A stretch of 64,000 nt of DNA from Pseudalkalibacillus sp051842935 (GCF_051842935.1 NZ_JBPXRR010000001.1:1674001-1738000); one strand, 5' to 3'; shown: positions 1 through 8,445, numbered from the stretch's first letter. The notes: generated from the sequence alone by a model not told the origin. Made by a program: numbers and translations.

Positions 1-31
1 GGATTTCAGCTTACTTTAGGGATAAAATTTT

Positions 32-56
32 GTTTATCCTAATTTTCTATGGGTAT
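32..56 (+). promoter_or_regulatory. candidate sigma-B promoter of the betaine transporter gene
   Basis: GTTTAT at 32-37 and GGGTAT at 51-56 are separated by 13 bases. This matches the general-stress sigma-B pattern (GTTTAA, 12-15 bases, GGGTAT) with one mismatch and a perfect -10 element. The predicted transcript start falls near 63, so the ATG at 49 lies inside the promoter and cannot be the start codon; the ATG at 109 fits. From memory, B. subtilis osmoprotectant uptake genes such as opuE and opuD are partly sigma-B controlled. Confidence 0.7.
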
Positions 57-108
57 TAAACTTATAGACGACAAATTTTGCAACCAAAGCTTACGAAAGG
101 AGAATGAG

Positions 109-1632
109 ATGAAGAAAGTCACAAAAGTCTTTTGGATCACGTTAGGAATCACAATATTTCTTGCAGTTTGGGGTTCATTCGCTCCAAAAAATTTAGAGAA
201 AATCACAGGTACCATTCAAACGTACATTTCCGTTCACTTTGGATGGTATTATTTATTGATTGTTTCCCTGTTTGTCATCTTCTGCCTATACTTAATCTTC
301 AGTCCTTATGGAAAGATCAAGCTCGGGAAGCCGGATGATAAACCGGATTACAGTTATTCTACCTGGTTCGCCATGCTGTTCAGTGCAGGTATGGGAATCG
401 GACTCGTATTCTATGGTGCCGCTGCACCGATTTCTCAATACATCAAAACCCCGCCGACGGCTGACCCTGGAACGGCAGAAGCACTCAGGGATGCCATGCG
501 GATCACCTTTTTCCATTACGGCATCCATGCCTGGGGAATCTATGCGGTCGTTGCATTGGTCCTCGCCTACTTCAAGTTCCGACATGGAAAGCCTGGTCTG
601 ATCAGTGCCACTCTTGAGCCATTGTTCGGTGACAAAATGAAAGGACCATGGGGTACATTCGTGGACGTCATTGCTGTCTTTGCGACGATTGTCGGTGTGG
701 CAACGACACTTGGTTTCGGGGCTGCGCAAATCAATGGTGGATTCACCTATCTGATGGGCATCGAGAAACAGTTCTGGATACAGCTTGTCATCATCGTCAT
801 CGTGACGGTCTTGTTCATGATTTCAGCCTATACAGGGCTCAGTAAAGGGATCCGTTATTTGAGTAACGCCAATATGGGACTTGCAACGATTTTGTTCGTG
901 TCGATGCTGATCATCGGACCGACTTTATATATCATGAACACGTTCACTGATACGATCGGTGCGTATATCCAAAACCTGGCTGTCGAAAGTTTCCGGTTAA
1001 GTCCAGAGAATCAGGATGAACAGCAATGGGTCCGTAACTGGACAGTCTTTTTCTGGGCATGGTGGATCGCCTGGTCGCCATTCGTGGGAATCTTCATTGC
1101 TCGTGTTTCGAAAGGTCGTTCCATCCGAGAATTCTTATCTGGCGTACTGATTGTGCCATCTGTCGTCAGTTTCTTGTGGATGGCCGTATTCGGAATGTCC
1201 GCAATCCAAAAAGAGAAGGAAGGCGCAGACATTGCGAGTTTACCGGATGCGCAAATGCTGTTCGGTGTATTTGATCAGTTCCCATTCAGTATTGCATTGT
1301 CAGTCATTGCGATGATGTTGATCGGAACATTCTTCATCACTTCCGCAGACTCTGCAACATTCGTTCTGGGTATGCAGACGACGAACGGTTCGTTGAATCC
1401 GCCTAAAACAGTCAAGTTTGCCTGGGGTGTCGCACAATCCGCGATTGCGGCTGTCCTCTTATATACAGGTGGATTGCAAGCCTTGCAGAATGCATTGATA
1501 TCAGCCGCATTCCCGTTCTCGTTCATCATGATCCTCATGGTGTACTCGTTGTATCAAGCCTTGCGGAAGGATAAAGCTGAGCTTGAGAATAAATCTTATG
1601 AAGAGAAAAAGTACGAAGAAAAAATTTCATAA
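109..1632 (+). CDS. opuD: BCCT-family glycine betaine-type transporter (OpuD-like)
   Basis: A 507-residue secondary transporter expected to import glycine betaine or a related compatible solute across the membrane, normally with sodium. About twelve hydrophobic segments are visible. The family signature WTVFFWAWW lies near residues 311-319 and the substrate/ion motif GMGIG near 94-98. The ATG at 109 is chosen because AAAGGAGA lies just upstream; a start at 49 would add 20 residues but overlaps the promoter -10. The gene stands alone between its promoter and a strong hairpin terminator. Family assignment is firm; the exact substrate (betaine rather than carnitine, choline or ectoine) is inferred. 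Confidence 0.9.
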   Translation: MKKVTKVFWITLGITIFLAVWGSFAPKNLEKITGTIQTYISVHFGWYYLLIVSLFVIFCLYLIFSPYGKIKLGKPDDKPDYSYSTWFAMLFSAGMGIGLVFYGAAAPISQYIKTPPTADPGTAEALRDAMRITFFHYGIHAWGIYAVVALVLAYFKFRHGKPGLISATLEPLFGDKMKGPWGTFVDVIAVFATIVGVATTLGFGAAQINGGFTYLMGIEKQFWIQLVIIVIVTVLFMISAYTGLSKGIRYLSNANMGLATILFVSMLIIGPTLYIMNTFTDTIGAYIQNLAVESFRLSPENQDEQQWVRNWTVFFWAWWIAWSPFVGIFIARVSKGRSIREFLSGVLIVPSVVSFLWMAVFGMSAIQKEKEGADIASLPDAQMLFGVFDQFPFSIALSVIAMMLIGTFFITSADSATFVLGMQTTNGSLNPPKTVKFAWGVAQSAIAAVLLYTGGLQALQNALISAAFPFSFIMILMVYSLYQALRKDKAELENKSYEEKKYEEKIS

Positions 1633-1638
1633 ATGCTT

Positions 1639-1677
1639 AAAAGGCGTGCCTCCATCATCGGTGGCACGCCTTTTTTA
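1639..1677. terminator. bidirectional terminator between convergent genes
   Basis: AAGGCGTGCC at 1641-1650 pairs with GGCACGCCTT at 1663-1672. A T-run follows on the + strand and an A-run precedes it, so the hairpin can end transcription from both the + strand transporter and the minus-strand small gene, whose stop codon lies inside it. Confidence 0.85.
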
Positions 1678-1896
1678 TGCTTGTTGAGTTGTTCTTTTAT
1701 AGATGGTGGTGATGAGGTAGCTGGCAGCCAAGCCTATGAGTAGTGGCAGCATGGATCCACCCGCATGGAGGCTTGTAGCCGTTTTTTCATAGTAATAGAG
1801 CATGAGCCATTCTATGTTTTGCGCATACCCAATTAAGAGCAGAAATCCACTGACGAACAAGAATGTACATAGCGATATGATGTGAGTTTTAAACAA
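1675..1896 (-). CDS. small two-segment membrane protein, unknown function
   Basis: A 73-residue protein with two hydrophobic stretches (about residues 5-25 and 46-65) and a short basic tail. The start codon is TTG with AGGTGA seven bases upstream. It is the last gene after an alpha/beta hydrolase, ten bases downstream of that gene's stop, and ends inside the bidirectional terminator. I recognise no family, and co-transcription with the hydrolase is an inference from spacing. Confidence 0.55.
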   Translation of the reverse strand: MFKTHIISLCTFLFVSGFLLLIGYAQNIEWLMLYYYEKTATSLHAGGSMLPLLIGLAASYLITTIYKRTTQQA

Positions 1897-1906
1897 GTTG
1901 CGTCAC

Positions 1907-2635
1907 CTATTCGTTGTTTTTCACTAAGGAGTACTGGTTTAAAAAGTTGTTAAGAATCGTGGTGTACAGGTCGGTTTGTTCTGAGTGAACAAGGTGTCCA
2001 GCGAAAGGTAAGACACAAACGTGTAAATTATCCTTCATAGATTGATAGGTAGAGACCGTTTTAACCTCTTCTTTATTTTGTTCCCCGACAATAAATAGCA
2101 TAGGTGGCTTGATATCAGAAATATCAGCTGTAAATTGGAACGGATACCAATCTTGGTCCTGACACATGTACATAAACTGTTTCCAATCGGAGCTGTGCAA
2201 TTGATCGTGGTATGCAACTGATTCGGGATCTTGGAGCAATGCCGTTTGCTGACGTACCGTTTCCCGGTGTAGTTCCGGCCAGTTCGTCGGTTCTTCAGCC
2301 ATCACGCCGGAAACGGTTAGACTGATGATTTTGTCGGGATACTTTTTAGCAAAACCTAACGCGACGAAAGAGCCAAGTGAGCAACTGACGATATGGGCCT
2401 CGTCAATATTCAGTGATTCGAGTGTTTCGTATAGATCTTCAATACACGTTTCCAGATAGTTTTCCAGATTCTCAGCGTGAGATTTGCCATGACCTCTGAG
2501 ATCCGGAAGCACGACCTTGTATTGATCTTGGAAGCGCTCTTTTATAGTGGAAAAGTCGAGCTCACCCGTTTGTAGTCCTGTATGTAAAAATACGATCGGG
2601 TCACCTTCGCCATAAGATTCCGTATGTAAAATCAC
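1907..2635 (-). CDS. alpha/beta-fold hydrolase
   Basis: A 242-residue soluble hydrolase of the esterase/lipase-like group. The oxyanion region FLHTG is near residue 17 and the DLRGHGKS segment is typical. The nucleophile elbow reads S-C-S-L-G (Ser near 86), with serine replacing the usual first glycine of GxSxG. The C-terminal catalytic histidine is in GHLVHSE. The start is GTG preceded by AAGGGGG. Substrate cannot be told. It lies 14 bases after the small membrane gene at 2650-2850 and is probably co-transcribed with it. Confidence 0.8.
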   Translation of the reverse strand: MILHTESYGEGDPIVFLHTGLQTGELDFSTIKERFQDQYKVVLPDLRGHGKSHAENLENYLETCIEDLYETLESLNIDEAHIVSCSLGSFVALGFAKKYPDKIISLTVSGVMAEEPTNWPELHRETVRQQTALLQDPESVAYHDQLHSSDWKQFMYMCQDQDWYPFQFTADISDIKPPMLFIVGEQNKEEVKTVSTYQSMKDNLHVCVLPFAGHLVHSEQTDLYTTILNNFLNQYSLVKNNE

Positions 2636-2649
2636 AACACCATTCCCCC

Positions 2650-2850
2650 TTATGAATTATAGAAGTTCTCCCCTTTTGAAGCACTCGATGTTTTTTCGTA
2701 CGACTCATCACGTAAAGTCCGTTTGTTCTTCTTTTTGTTCAGCTCATCCCCATAAAACGAGTTCGAATTGAACCTCGAACGAATCATCCCAATCCAGATG
2801 GGAAGGGATATGATGAGCAGGATGACGATTAACACCATTACATCTTTCAT
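2650..2850 (-). CDS. small single-span membrane protein, unknown function
   Basis: A 66-residue protein with one N-terminal hydrophobic segment (about residues 4-24) and a charged, Ser/Lys/Asn-rich tail predicted on one side of the membrane. AAAGGGGGAAG sits just upstream of the ATG. It is first in a likely three-gene unit with the hydrolase and the two-segment membrane protein. No family recognised. Confidence 0.6.
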   Translation of the reverse strand: MKDVMVLIVILLIISLPIWIGMIRSRFNSNSFYGDELNKKKNKRTLRDESYEKTSSASKGENFYNS

Positions 2851-2971
2851 TTCGCTTCCCCCTTTCCTACTTTTACCATACCATACTTCCGTATTCCCAG
2901 AAATAGGATATTCACTCTAAATACTCGATTGGCCGGCTGTTCGTTTGTTTTGGCAAAACGAATGCTGATAT

Positions 2972-3055
2972 TCGAGAGACCTTCACACAATTTCGAGAAA
3001 CAACCGCTGATTTCCGGGAAACCGGACCCGTTTTTCGGGAAACAAGCACAAATCT
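2972..3055. repeat. degenerate 21-bp tandem repeat, four units
   Basis: A core TTCGAGA/TTCGGGA recurs at 2972, 2993, 3013 (written TTCCGGGA) and 3035, that is every 20-21 bases, usually followed by AAACAA or AAACC. The spacers are poorly conserved. The array sits between the convergent ends of a promoter region and the terminator of the MFS gene and encodes nothing obvious. It is unrelated to the 52-bp repeat elsewhere in the window. Confidence 0.6.
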
Positions 3056-3071
3056 AGCTAAAATCACCAAA

Positions 3072-3105
3072 AAAAGACCATCGCAGCCGACTGCGATGGT
3101 CTTTT
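3072..3105 (-). terminator. terminator of the GNAT-TetR-MFS operon
   Basis: A perfect 15-bp stem: AAAAGACCATCGCAG at 3072-3086 pairs with its complement at 3091-3105 around a four-base loop, followed on the minus strand by a T-run. It begins one base after the MFS stop codon. Confidence 0.9.
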
Positions 3106-3106
3106 C

Positions 3107-4363
3107 TCAATCAAAGTTACGTAATCCTGGCACTTTCGTGTAGATTACAATCGATAATAGTACGATCAGACCCCCACCTACGAGCATAATCGTCGTGATG
3201 TCCACTCCGACCGATAAAAACAGGGAGGTCACGGCAAAGGACACCGGCACGAGTCCGAGTGAAGCCATCGACAACAGGCTCATCACGCGTCCGAGCATCT
3301 CTTCTTTAATCGTCGCCTGGATGGCAGTGATGATCGGGATATTGATGATCGAGAACGTCGAGCCGAGTAGCGCAATCAACGCAAGGCTTTGCCAGAGCTC
3401 ATTCGTAAAACTGAATAAGGTGAAGAAGAGTCCATTGATACCGACAGCTGCGATGACGAGCAGGCCTCTTCTTTTCTGTACATTCAATACGCCGATTAAA
3501 ATCGATCCGAGCAGCATTCCACCAGCTAACATTCCTTCGAGATAACTGAAGTCCAGCGAGTTTCCTCCGAGAACATTTTTAACGAAGAGTGGAAGCCCCA
3601 TTTGCAAAGGTCCGACCATGAACAAGTTGATGAACACTGCGAATAGGATCAGCGCAAGCAAGAACGAGGATTCTTTTACATAAGCGATTCCTTCCTTAAT
3701 CGACTTGAACAAGTCTGAAGCTGCCTCCTGCTCCCCGCCTTCCGCTTTCTTTTTCGATGTACGGATGAGCAGGATCGCGATACTCGCAATAGCCAAGAGA
3801 GCTGCGGTCATCGAAAAGGCAAACACATAGCTTCCGAGTGCAATGACAGCACCAGCGAGCATCGGTCCGAGAATAAACGAGGATTGGCTCGTCATCTGGA
3901 TGACCGAGTTCGCGCGGGTCAACTGCTCCTTACTTACCAGTGCTGGTAGCAATCCACCGCTAGCTGGCCAGAAGAAGGCATCGAGTATTCCGAAAATGAG
4001 TGCGAAAAGAACGAACGACCAGATCGTCACATCACCGAACAACAGCCATAACACAAGCGCGACGGCAACACCGGCTCGCAAAATATCCGACAAAAACATG
4101 ATGAAATTTTTGCTGAACCGGTCAGCCACTGCTCCACCAATCATCATGAACAGGACCCGTGGCACACTGGACGCGATGAATACAAGACCTAACGAAGCTT
4201 CGAGTCCCATCACTTCTACGACGTACCAGGCTTCTGAGAACATGAAGATCGCCAGTCCGAAGCTAGAACAAAGCCCCGCGATCCACAAAAATAAGAAATT
4301 CCGATTTTTCCAAATGGCAGGGGCAAGCTCCCCCTGCGGTTTCTGCTCCACTACTGCTTCCAT
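3107..4363 (-). CDS. MFS efflux transporter
   Basis: A 418-residue major facilitator protein of the MFS_3 type (enterobactin-exporter/macrolide-efflux-like) with about twelve hydrophobic segments. The loop after the second segment carries GGAVADRFSKN, matching the family's motif A region. GGAGGCG precedes the ATG. It is the last gene of an operon with a TetR repressor and a GNAT acetyltransferase, the common layout of drug- or metabolite-inducible efflux. The exported compound is unknown. Confidence 0.85.
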   Translation of the reverse strand: MEAVVEQKPQGELAPAIWKNRNFLFLWIAGLCSSFGLAIFMFSEAWYVVEVMGLEASLGLVFIASSVPRVLFMMIGGAVADRFSKNFIMFLSDILRAGVAVALVLWLLFGDVTIWSFVLFALIFGILDAFFWPASGGLLPALVSKEQLTRANSVIQMTSQSSFILGPMLAGAVIALGSYVFAFSMTAALLAIASIAILLIRTSKKKAEGGEQEAASDLFKSIKEGIAYVKESSFLLALILFAVFINLFMVGPLQMGLPLFVKNVLGGNSLDFSYLEGMLAGGMLLGSILIGVLNVQKRRGLLVIAAVGINGLFFTLFSFTNELWQSLALIALLGSTFSIINIPIITAIQATIKEEMLGRVMSLLSMASLGLVPVSFAVTSLFLSVGVDITTIMLVGGGLIVLLSIVIYTKVPGLRNFD

Positions 4364-4471
4364 GAATAATCGCCTCCAAATGATTGAACAATTTCTACTT
4401 CCATTTTCTACAAAACAACCAATCTTTCATACTGTCTCAAGGATGTTCTTACTCTCCGTCTCAGGTCTGAT

Positions 4472-5074
4472 TTATGGAAGCAGGTATCGGAGTACCATTT
4501 GTTGGTACAACTGCAGCATGGATTTGTGCGATTCTTCACTCTTATGGAACAGCAAGTGGAGGACGATCCCATCCAGCAACGACCAGAATAATCTTGAAAA
4601 CTCGGAAACTTGGATATCTTCCCTGAACTCACCGGTTTCGACTCCCTCTTCTATGATCTCCTCCAAGAATCGGGTGAATCGTTCCGCTCGTTCATCGAAA
4701 AGCTTTTGATGGTCCCCTTTTGAAATGTAGATCCAAAATTCAAATTGAACAGCGATCTGATTGAAATCCTCATCCTTCACTTTTCCAGACAAAAAGTATT
4801 GGAACAGATGATTGACTTTCTTGGTAGCTCCATCCAAACGATTGAGTTGATCTTTGATCTCAAAATATTTCTCCGTACGCTTTTCATTCAACAGGTGGAA
4901 GATTTCTTCTTTGCTTTTAAAATAAATATAGATCGAGCCTTTACTCGTTCCGGACGCTTTTGCAATATCGTCCACAGTCGTCTCGTTATACCCTTTCTCT
5001 GCAAAGCATTGGGCGGCTGCATCTAGGATCGCTTGACGCTTCTCTTCCTTATATTTCTCCGATACTCGTGGCAT
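4472..5074 (-). CDS. TetR-family transcriptional regulator
   Basis: A 200-residue regulator. The N-terminal helix-turn-helix is clear: the segment TTVDDIAKASGTSKGSIYIY around residues 32-51 is a textbook TetR recognition helix. The C-terminal ligand/dimer domain is family-specific and not assignable. Its start overlaps the end of the upstream acetyltransferase gene by 26 bases, suggesting translational coupling; the nearest AAGGAAG is 13 bases from the ATG, which is rather far. It probably represses its own operon through the palindrome at 5989-6004. Confidence 0.88.
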   Translation of the reverse strand: MPRVSEKYKEEKRQAILDAAAQCFAEKGYNETTVDDIAKASGTSKGSIYIYFKSKEEIFHLLNEKRTEKYFEIKDQLNRLDGATKKVNHLFQYFLSGKVKDEDFNQIAVQFEFWIYISKGDHQKLFDERAERFTRFLEEIIEEGVETGEFREDIQVSEFSRLFWSLLDGIVLHLLFHKSEESHKSMLQLYQQMVLRYLLP

Positions 5075-5966
5075 TGCTCAGCGACGACTTCCTTTCTTTC
5101 ATGGGTTTCTCCATACACACTTGTTCGATCATCGTCGAAAACCCGAAGCGCTTGATGGCTTCGTATTGTTCTTTCTTTTCGCTCGAAAGATTGATGACGA
5201 GGCGCTTGCAATCAAGCTCTGGTTGAAGCACTTCTTTCAAGATCGCGTTCATCAACGTGTCTGGTGCCTCTACATCCTTTTTCATGCCGAATTGATGGAG
5301 GACGATCGTGGAAACCGTGCCGTGTTCATCGTACAACGTCCGATATAAGGCATAACCGATTTCTCCACTTGCATCAGATACAATGAGTGCACGCCCATTA
5401 TGGACGCTTTGCCATTGCGTCTGCCATGGACCATTCACATCGTAAAAAGGAAAATGTCGGACCATTTCAGGAGCTGTTCGTTCGAACTGCCAACCTTCTT
5501 GAATAGTACTTCGCGTTTCTTCAATAACACCTTGTTGTTGTAAAAACTCAACATGGTCATGGATTTCGTAACCGAGTGATTCATATAACCGAATCGCAGC
5601 TTCGTTGTCCCTGATCGCTTCCAAAGTTGCGAAGTCTGCTCGTTTTTCTTCATAAATCCGGAAGACTTCCTCCATCATTTTTTTGCCGACACCTGATCTT
5701 CTGAATTCCGGAGCGACACCTGTGCCCCCGTTATAGCCGATCATTTTCCCATCGATTTCCCGAAAGCCGTTCAATACAACTCCAGCTGGTACACCGTCTA
5801 CAAATGCGATGATTGAATCATCAGCGGAAAAGCCTTCGTGAACCATCCGTTGCAAGAAACGGTCCATCGTCATCGTCATATCGGTGAAATACCCTTTGAA
5901 TCCGTGGTTCCAGGCGTCTAACACATCGGTCAATCTGCAATTGGACATCCGTTCCAACACGATCAT
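5049..5966 (-). CDS. GNAT-family N-acetyltransferase, first gene of an efflux operon
   Basis: About 305 residues, long for a single GNAT domain. The N-terminal half holds the acetyl-CoA loop VAPEFRRSGVGKKMMEE (R-R-x-G-x-G/K) near residues 85-101 and the ENxxAxxLYESLGY-like segment; the C-terminal half looks like a second, degenerate GNAT fold. The ATG at 5966 is preferred because AGGAGG at 5976-5981 is nine bases away; the ATG at 5984 lies upstream of that ribosome site. The gene precedes TetR and MFS genes, so acetylation of the same toxic compound that is exported is a reasonable inference. Confidence 0.8.
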   Translation of the reverse strand: MIVLERMSNCRLTDVLDAWNHGFKGYFTDMTMTMDRFLQRMVHEGFSADDSIIAFVDGVPAGVVLNGFREIDGKMIGYNGGTGVAPEFRRSGVGKKMMEEVFRIYEEKRADFATLEAIRDNEAAIRLYESLGYEIHDHVEFLQQQGVIEETRSTIQEGWQFERTAPEMVRHFPFYDVNGPWQTQWQSVHNGRALIVSDASGEIGYALYRTLYDEHGTVSTIVLHQFGMKKDVEAPDTLMNAILKEVLQPELDCKRLVINLSSEKKEQYEAIKRFGFSTMIEQVCMEKPMKERKSSLSNATSIGEI

Positions 5967-5986
5967 TTCTTTTTTCCTCCTCATAT

Positions 5987-6008
5987 AAAACTGACTGGTT
6001 AGTTTTTT
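5987..6008. promoter_or_regulatory. candidate TetR operator
   Basis: AACTGACTGGTTAGTT at 5989-6004 is an imperfect palindrome (12 of 16 positions self-complementary) within a symmetrical A/T flank. It lies directly upstream of the first gene of the GNAT-TetR-MFS operon. Sites of the ACTGACTGGTTAGT type are common TetR-family operators in Firmicutes. Confidence 0.55.
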
Positions 6009-6059
6009 ATAAGTACATCATAATCCAATTCATGTTTCAATTCAAGAAAATAATGGTAA

Positions 6060-6236
6060 TTAATCCATAACCTCATACGATGAGATGTGCGAAGGATTGA
6101 TGTATAACGAAGGGTGTATTTCGATGAGTTCATCTCGGACCGATTCATCCTCGGTCATCACGATCGATTGAAAGTCGTTCTTTTCCATTTGCAACACATA
6201 CTCTTTACCGCTGTTCATCACAACTTTAATTCTCAC
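6060..6236 (-). CDS. small conserved-looking protein, 58 residues, unknown function
   Basis: A short reading frame starting at GTG (6236) with AAAGGGGG eight bases upstream and ending TAA at 6060. The product begins VRIKVVMNSGKEYVLQME and is rich in acidic residues; it is soluble with no motif I recognise. The good ribosome site and uninterrupted frame support a real gene. It is divergent from the small + strand gene at 6367. Confidence 0.5.
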   Translation of the reverse strand: MRIKVVMNSGKEYVLQMEKNDFQSIVMTEDESVRDELIEIHPSLYINPSHISSYEVMD

Positions 6237-6366
6237 CTTTCATTCCCCCTTTGATCTTGTATATGTATATTCGAAGTCTACTGAATTTTTTCCTTCTTGA
6301 TTCCTCGGTCATACACGGTCATATTGACGACAAATTCCGAGTCCACTACCGTATTATGGAGAAAGG

Positions 6367-6579
6367 TTGTGCGTTCAAGTGGAAGAAAAGTTCATAAGGA
6401 AAATGATCGATCGATGTTTGATCGATTATTTCGGAGAGCTGTCCTTATCCCCTTTTGGAGAAGAGGATTACAGCGTACTGATTGACGAAATCAAGGATGA
6501 GCTCAGAAATCAGGAAGATGAAGCGACCTATGTCATCGTCCACGACAAAGTGTATATGTATTTGGCGACAGAAACGTGA
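6367..6579 (+). CDS. yqzH: small YqzH-like protein
   Basis: Up to 70 residues. The part from residue 5 (EEKFIRKMI...YFGE) resembles the short YqzH proteins of Bacillus, which from memory sit next to yqjQ, as here. The listed start is TTG at 6367, with GGAG five bases upstream; a GTG at 6379 is also possible and would give a product more like the family. Function is unknown. Its end meets the terminator of the convergent yqjQ-yqjP operon. Confidence 0.55.
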   Translation: MCVQVEEKFIRKMIDRCLIDYFGELSLSPFGEEDYSVLIDEIKDELRNQEDEATYVIVHDKVYMYLATET

Positions 6580-6581
6580 AC

Positions 6582-6612
6582 AAAAAAACCTGAGGGGAAT
6601 CCCACTCAGGTT
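6582..6612 (-). terminator. terminator of the yqjP-yqjQ operon
   Basis: AACCTGAG at 6587-6594 pairs with CTCAGGTT at 6605-6612, extended by GGG/CCC pairing within the loop. The minus strand continues into a run of seven T. It lies five bases beyond the yqjQ stop. Confidence 0.85.
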
Positions 6613-6617
6613 GTTCG

Positions 6618-7403
6618 TCATTTCTGGCTGAAGGCTTTTTTGCCGAGTTTTTCAACAAGGGCTGGAGCGAGCTGATAGAGCTTACTTCCTGCTTCCATCC
6701 ACCCCGGGAGGTTCAGTTCACGGACCGGTTTGTCAATCGTCTTCACAATTTTCTGTGCCACTTCCTTTGGATCCAGCAGCCATTTCTCAATGTTCTTCTC
6801 ATATTGACCGCTCTTATCAGCGACTTTGAAGAAGTTCGTCTGAATCGGACCGGGATTCACGGTGGTCACGTAGATTCCGTAGTCTTTCACTTCCATCCTC
6901 AAGCTGTTCGTAAACCCGAGTACCGCATGCTTCGTGGCGGCATAGACACTGCCTTTCACCGTTGCGAGTTTCGCTGCCTGTGATGCGATGTTGATGATAT
7001 GGCCTTCCCTCCGCTCCATCATTTCTGGGAGGACCGCTTTCGTACAAGCCATCAACCCGACGACATTCGTATCGAACATCCCTTTCACATCCTCCATTTT
7101 TGCATCCAGGAAGTAATCAAAAATACCGTACCCCGCGTTATTGATCAATACATGGATCGGACCGATTTCTTTCTCGACCCGGTTAAAAACGTCCTCTACT
7201 TCATCGAGGTTTTGCACATCCAATTTGTAACGGTACGCTTGCACTTGAAAATCGTGTTGGATTTCATTTTGAAGGTGTTCGAGTTTGGCTACAGATCGAG
7301 CCATCAAGACTGGTGTCCAACCTTTTGCAGCGACAAGTCTTGCCATGTCTGCACCGATTCCGCTCGATGCTCCGGTTATTACGATGATTTTATCGGCACT
7401 CAT
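6618..7403 (-). CDS. yqjQ: short-chain dehydrogenase/reductase (YqjQ-like)
   Basis: A 261-residue classical SDR. The cofactor motif TGASSGIG spans residues 10-17, NNAG follows in the LINNAGYG segment, and the catalytic YAATK (YxxxK) is in GSVYAATKHA. The substrate is not predictable; the family reduces ketones or dehydrogenates alcohols with NAD(P). It overlaps the upstream metallo-hydrolase gene by 14 bases, matching the yqjP-yqjQ pair of B. subtilis. The FadR-like box upstream of the pair hints at a link to fatty acid metabolism. Confidence 0.85.
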   Translation of the reverse strand: MSADKIIVITGASSGIGADMARLVAAKGWTPVLMARSVAKLEHLQNEIQHDFQVQAYRYKLDVQNLDEVEDVFNRVEKEIGPIHVLINNAGYGIFDYFLDAKMEDVKGMFDTNVVGLMACTKAVLPEMMERREGHIINIASQAAKLATVKGSVYAATKHAVLGFTNSLRMEVKDYGIYVTTVNPGPIQTNFFKVADKSGQYEKNIEKWLLDPKEVAQKIVKTIDKPVRELNLPGWMEAGSKLYQLAPALVEKLGKKAFSQK

Positions 7404-8376
7404 TTCTTACGACCTCTTTCGCTTGGAAGTACAGCACGCCATCTTTCTCATCGATCTTAAGCCGGTTTTGGCTTTCGAGTAGATCCAGATGCCCCAATGT
7501 TTCCGACATCGTCAAACCAAGTTCCTTCAAGAAGATCGTCGGGAACAGTTTCTGACAGATTTCAAATCCGGTCATCGGTCGTTCCGTGATCATCTTCAAA
7601 ATATCATCCGCACGTTCCTCCTGCTTCAACAAACGCAGATGGACAAGCTCTTTCGGGTGCTCAACCGGCTTCCCATGACCGGCATACACTTTTTTGACAT
7701 CATGATGGATGACTTTTTGAAGGGATTCACGGTATTGAAGCAGCGTTTTCGGTCGCTCCTTCACACCCACCGGGGGCGGCTCTACCAATGCGTTGGATGA
7801 TATGTGCTTGATGAGATGATCTCCCCCAATCATGACACCATCGATTTTACGGATCAGAGATAAATGACCTTGCGCATGCCCCGGTGTTTCAATGACATAC
7901 CATCCAGGTAGCCCTTCAATCGAATCCCCTTCCTTCACGACGACATCTATATTAATGTTACAAGAATATTGAAGGTATCCTCGGACTGTTTCCATCGCTT
8001 TTTTGTGGAATTTTTCGATGCCCATTTCCCGATAGACGGTCAAATAAAAGTCATCATGGTGATCAAAAAAGTCAGGGTCCTGCCTTAACCAAGGCAAATT
8101 GTAAGCTAGACTGATGAATCTGACATCATTTCTTTTCAAATAATCGGCAAGTCCAACGTGATCAGGATGGTGATGGGTTAAAACGACCTGCTCGATGTCA
8201 TCGACCTTGAACCCAAGTGATTGCAGTTGTTGTTGGAAAGATGCCCATGCTTCATCTGTCTTTGCACCGGCATCGACTAGAGTCAATTTCTCACTCTCTA
8301 TCAAATAGAGATTCACATCGCCGACTGCGAATGGTGTAGGTAATGTTATACAGTGTATCTGTTCATTTATATTCAA
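7390..8376 (-). CDS. yqjP: metallo-beta-lactamase-fold hydrolase (YqjP-like)
   Basis: A 328-residue soluble enzyme. The metal-binding HHHPDH motif near residues 68-73 and later TPGHAQGH, GGDH and YAGHGKP segments are the expected ligands of a two-metal MBL hydrolase. A C-terminal winged-helix-like extension (about residues 225-320) is typical of the LACTB2/YqjP type. The start is TTG, supported by GGAGGCG eight bases upstream. It is translationally coupled to yqjQ. Substrate unknown; a hydrolase of thioesters or esters is possible given the FadR-like site. Confidence 0.85.
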   Translation of the reverse strand: MNINEQIHCITLPTPFAVGDVNLYLIESEKLTLVDAGAKTDEAWASFQQQLQSLGFKVDDIEQVVLTHHHPDHVGLADYLKRNDVRFISLAYNLPWLRQDPDFFDHHDDFYLTVYREMGIEKFHKKAMETVRGYLQYSCNINIDVVVKEGDSIEGLPGWYVIETPGHAQGHLSLIRKIDGVMIGGDHLIKHISSNALVEPPPVGVKERPKTLLQYRESLQKVIHHDVKKVYAGHGKPVEHPKELVHLRLLKQEERADDILKMITERPMTGFEICQKLFPTIFLKELGLTMSETLGHLDLLESQNRLKIDEKDGVLYFQAKEVVRNECR

Positions 8377-8426
8377 GTTAACAACGCCTCCGTTGTGTTA
8401 GAAGTTCCAACGACTATGTAAAAAAA

Positions 8427-8444
8427 TGAATGGGTGCTCATTCA
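8427..8444. promoter_or_regulatory. candidate FadR (YsiA) operator upstream of yqjP
   Basis: TGAATGGGTGCTCATTCA is a perfect 6-bp inverted repeat with a 6-base centre. The B. subtilis FadR box as I recall it is TGAATGAMTANTCATTCA; this site has the right length and both arms, with three mismatches in the centre. It lies just downstream of the -10 of the yqjP promoter, over the likely start of transcription, which is a repressing position. Confidence 0.6.
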
Positions 8445-8445
8445 T

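Noticed and set aside
3843..4709. A 288-codon + strand open frame
   Set aside because: It runs antisense through the MFS and TetR genes, has no ribosome site and a composition typical of an antisense shadow.
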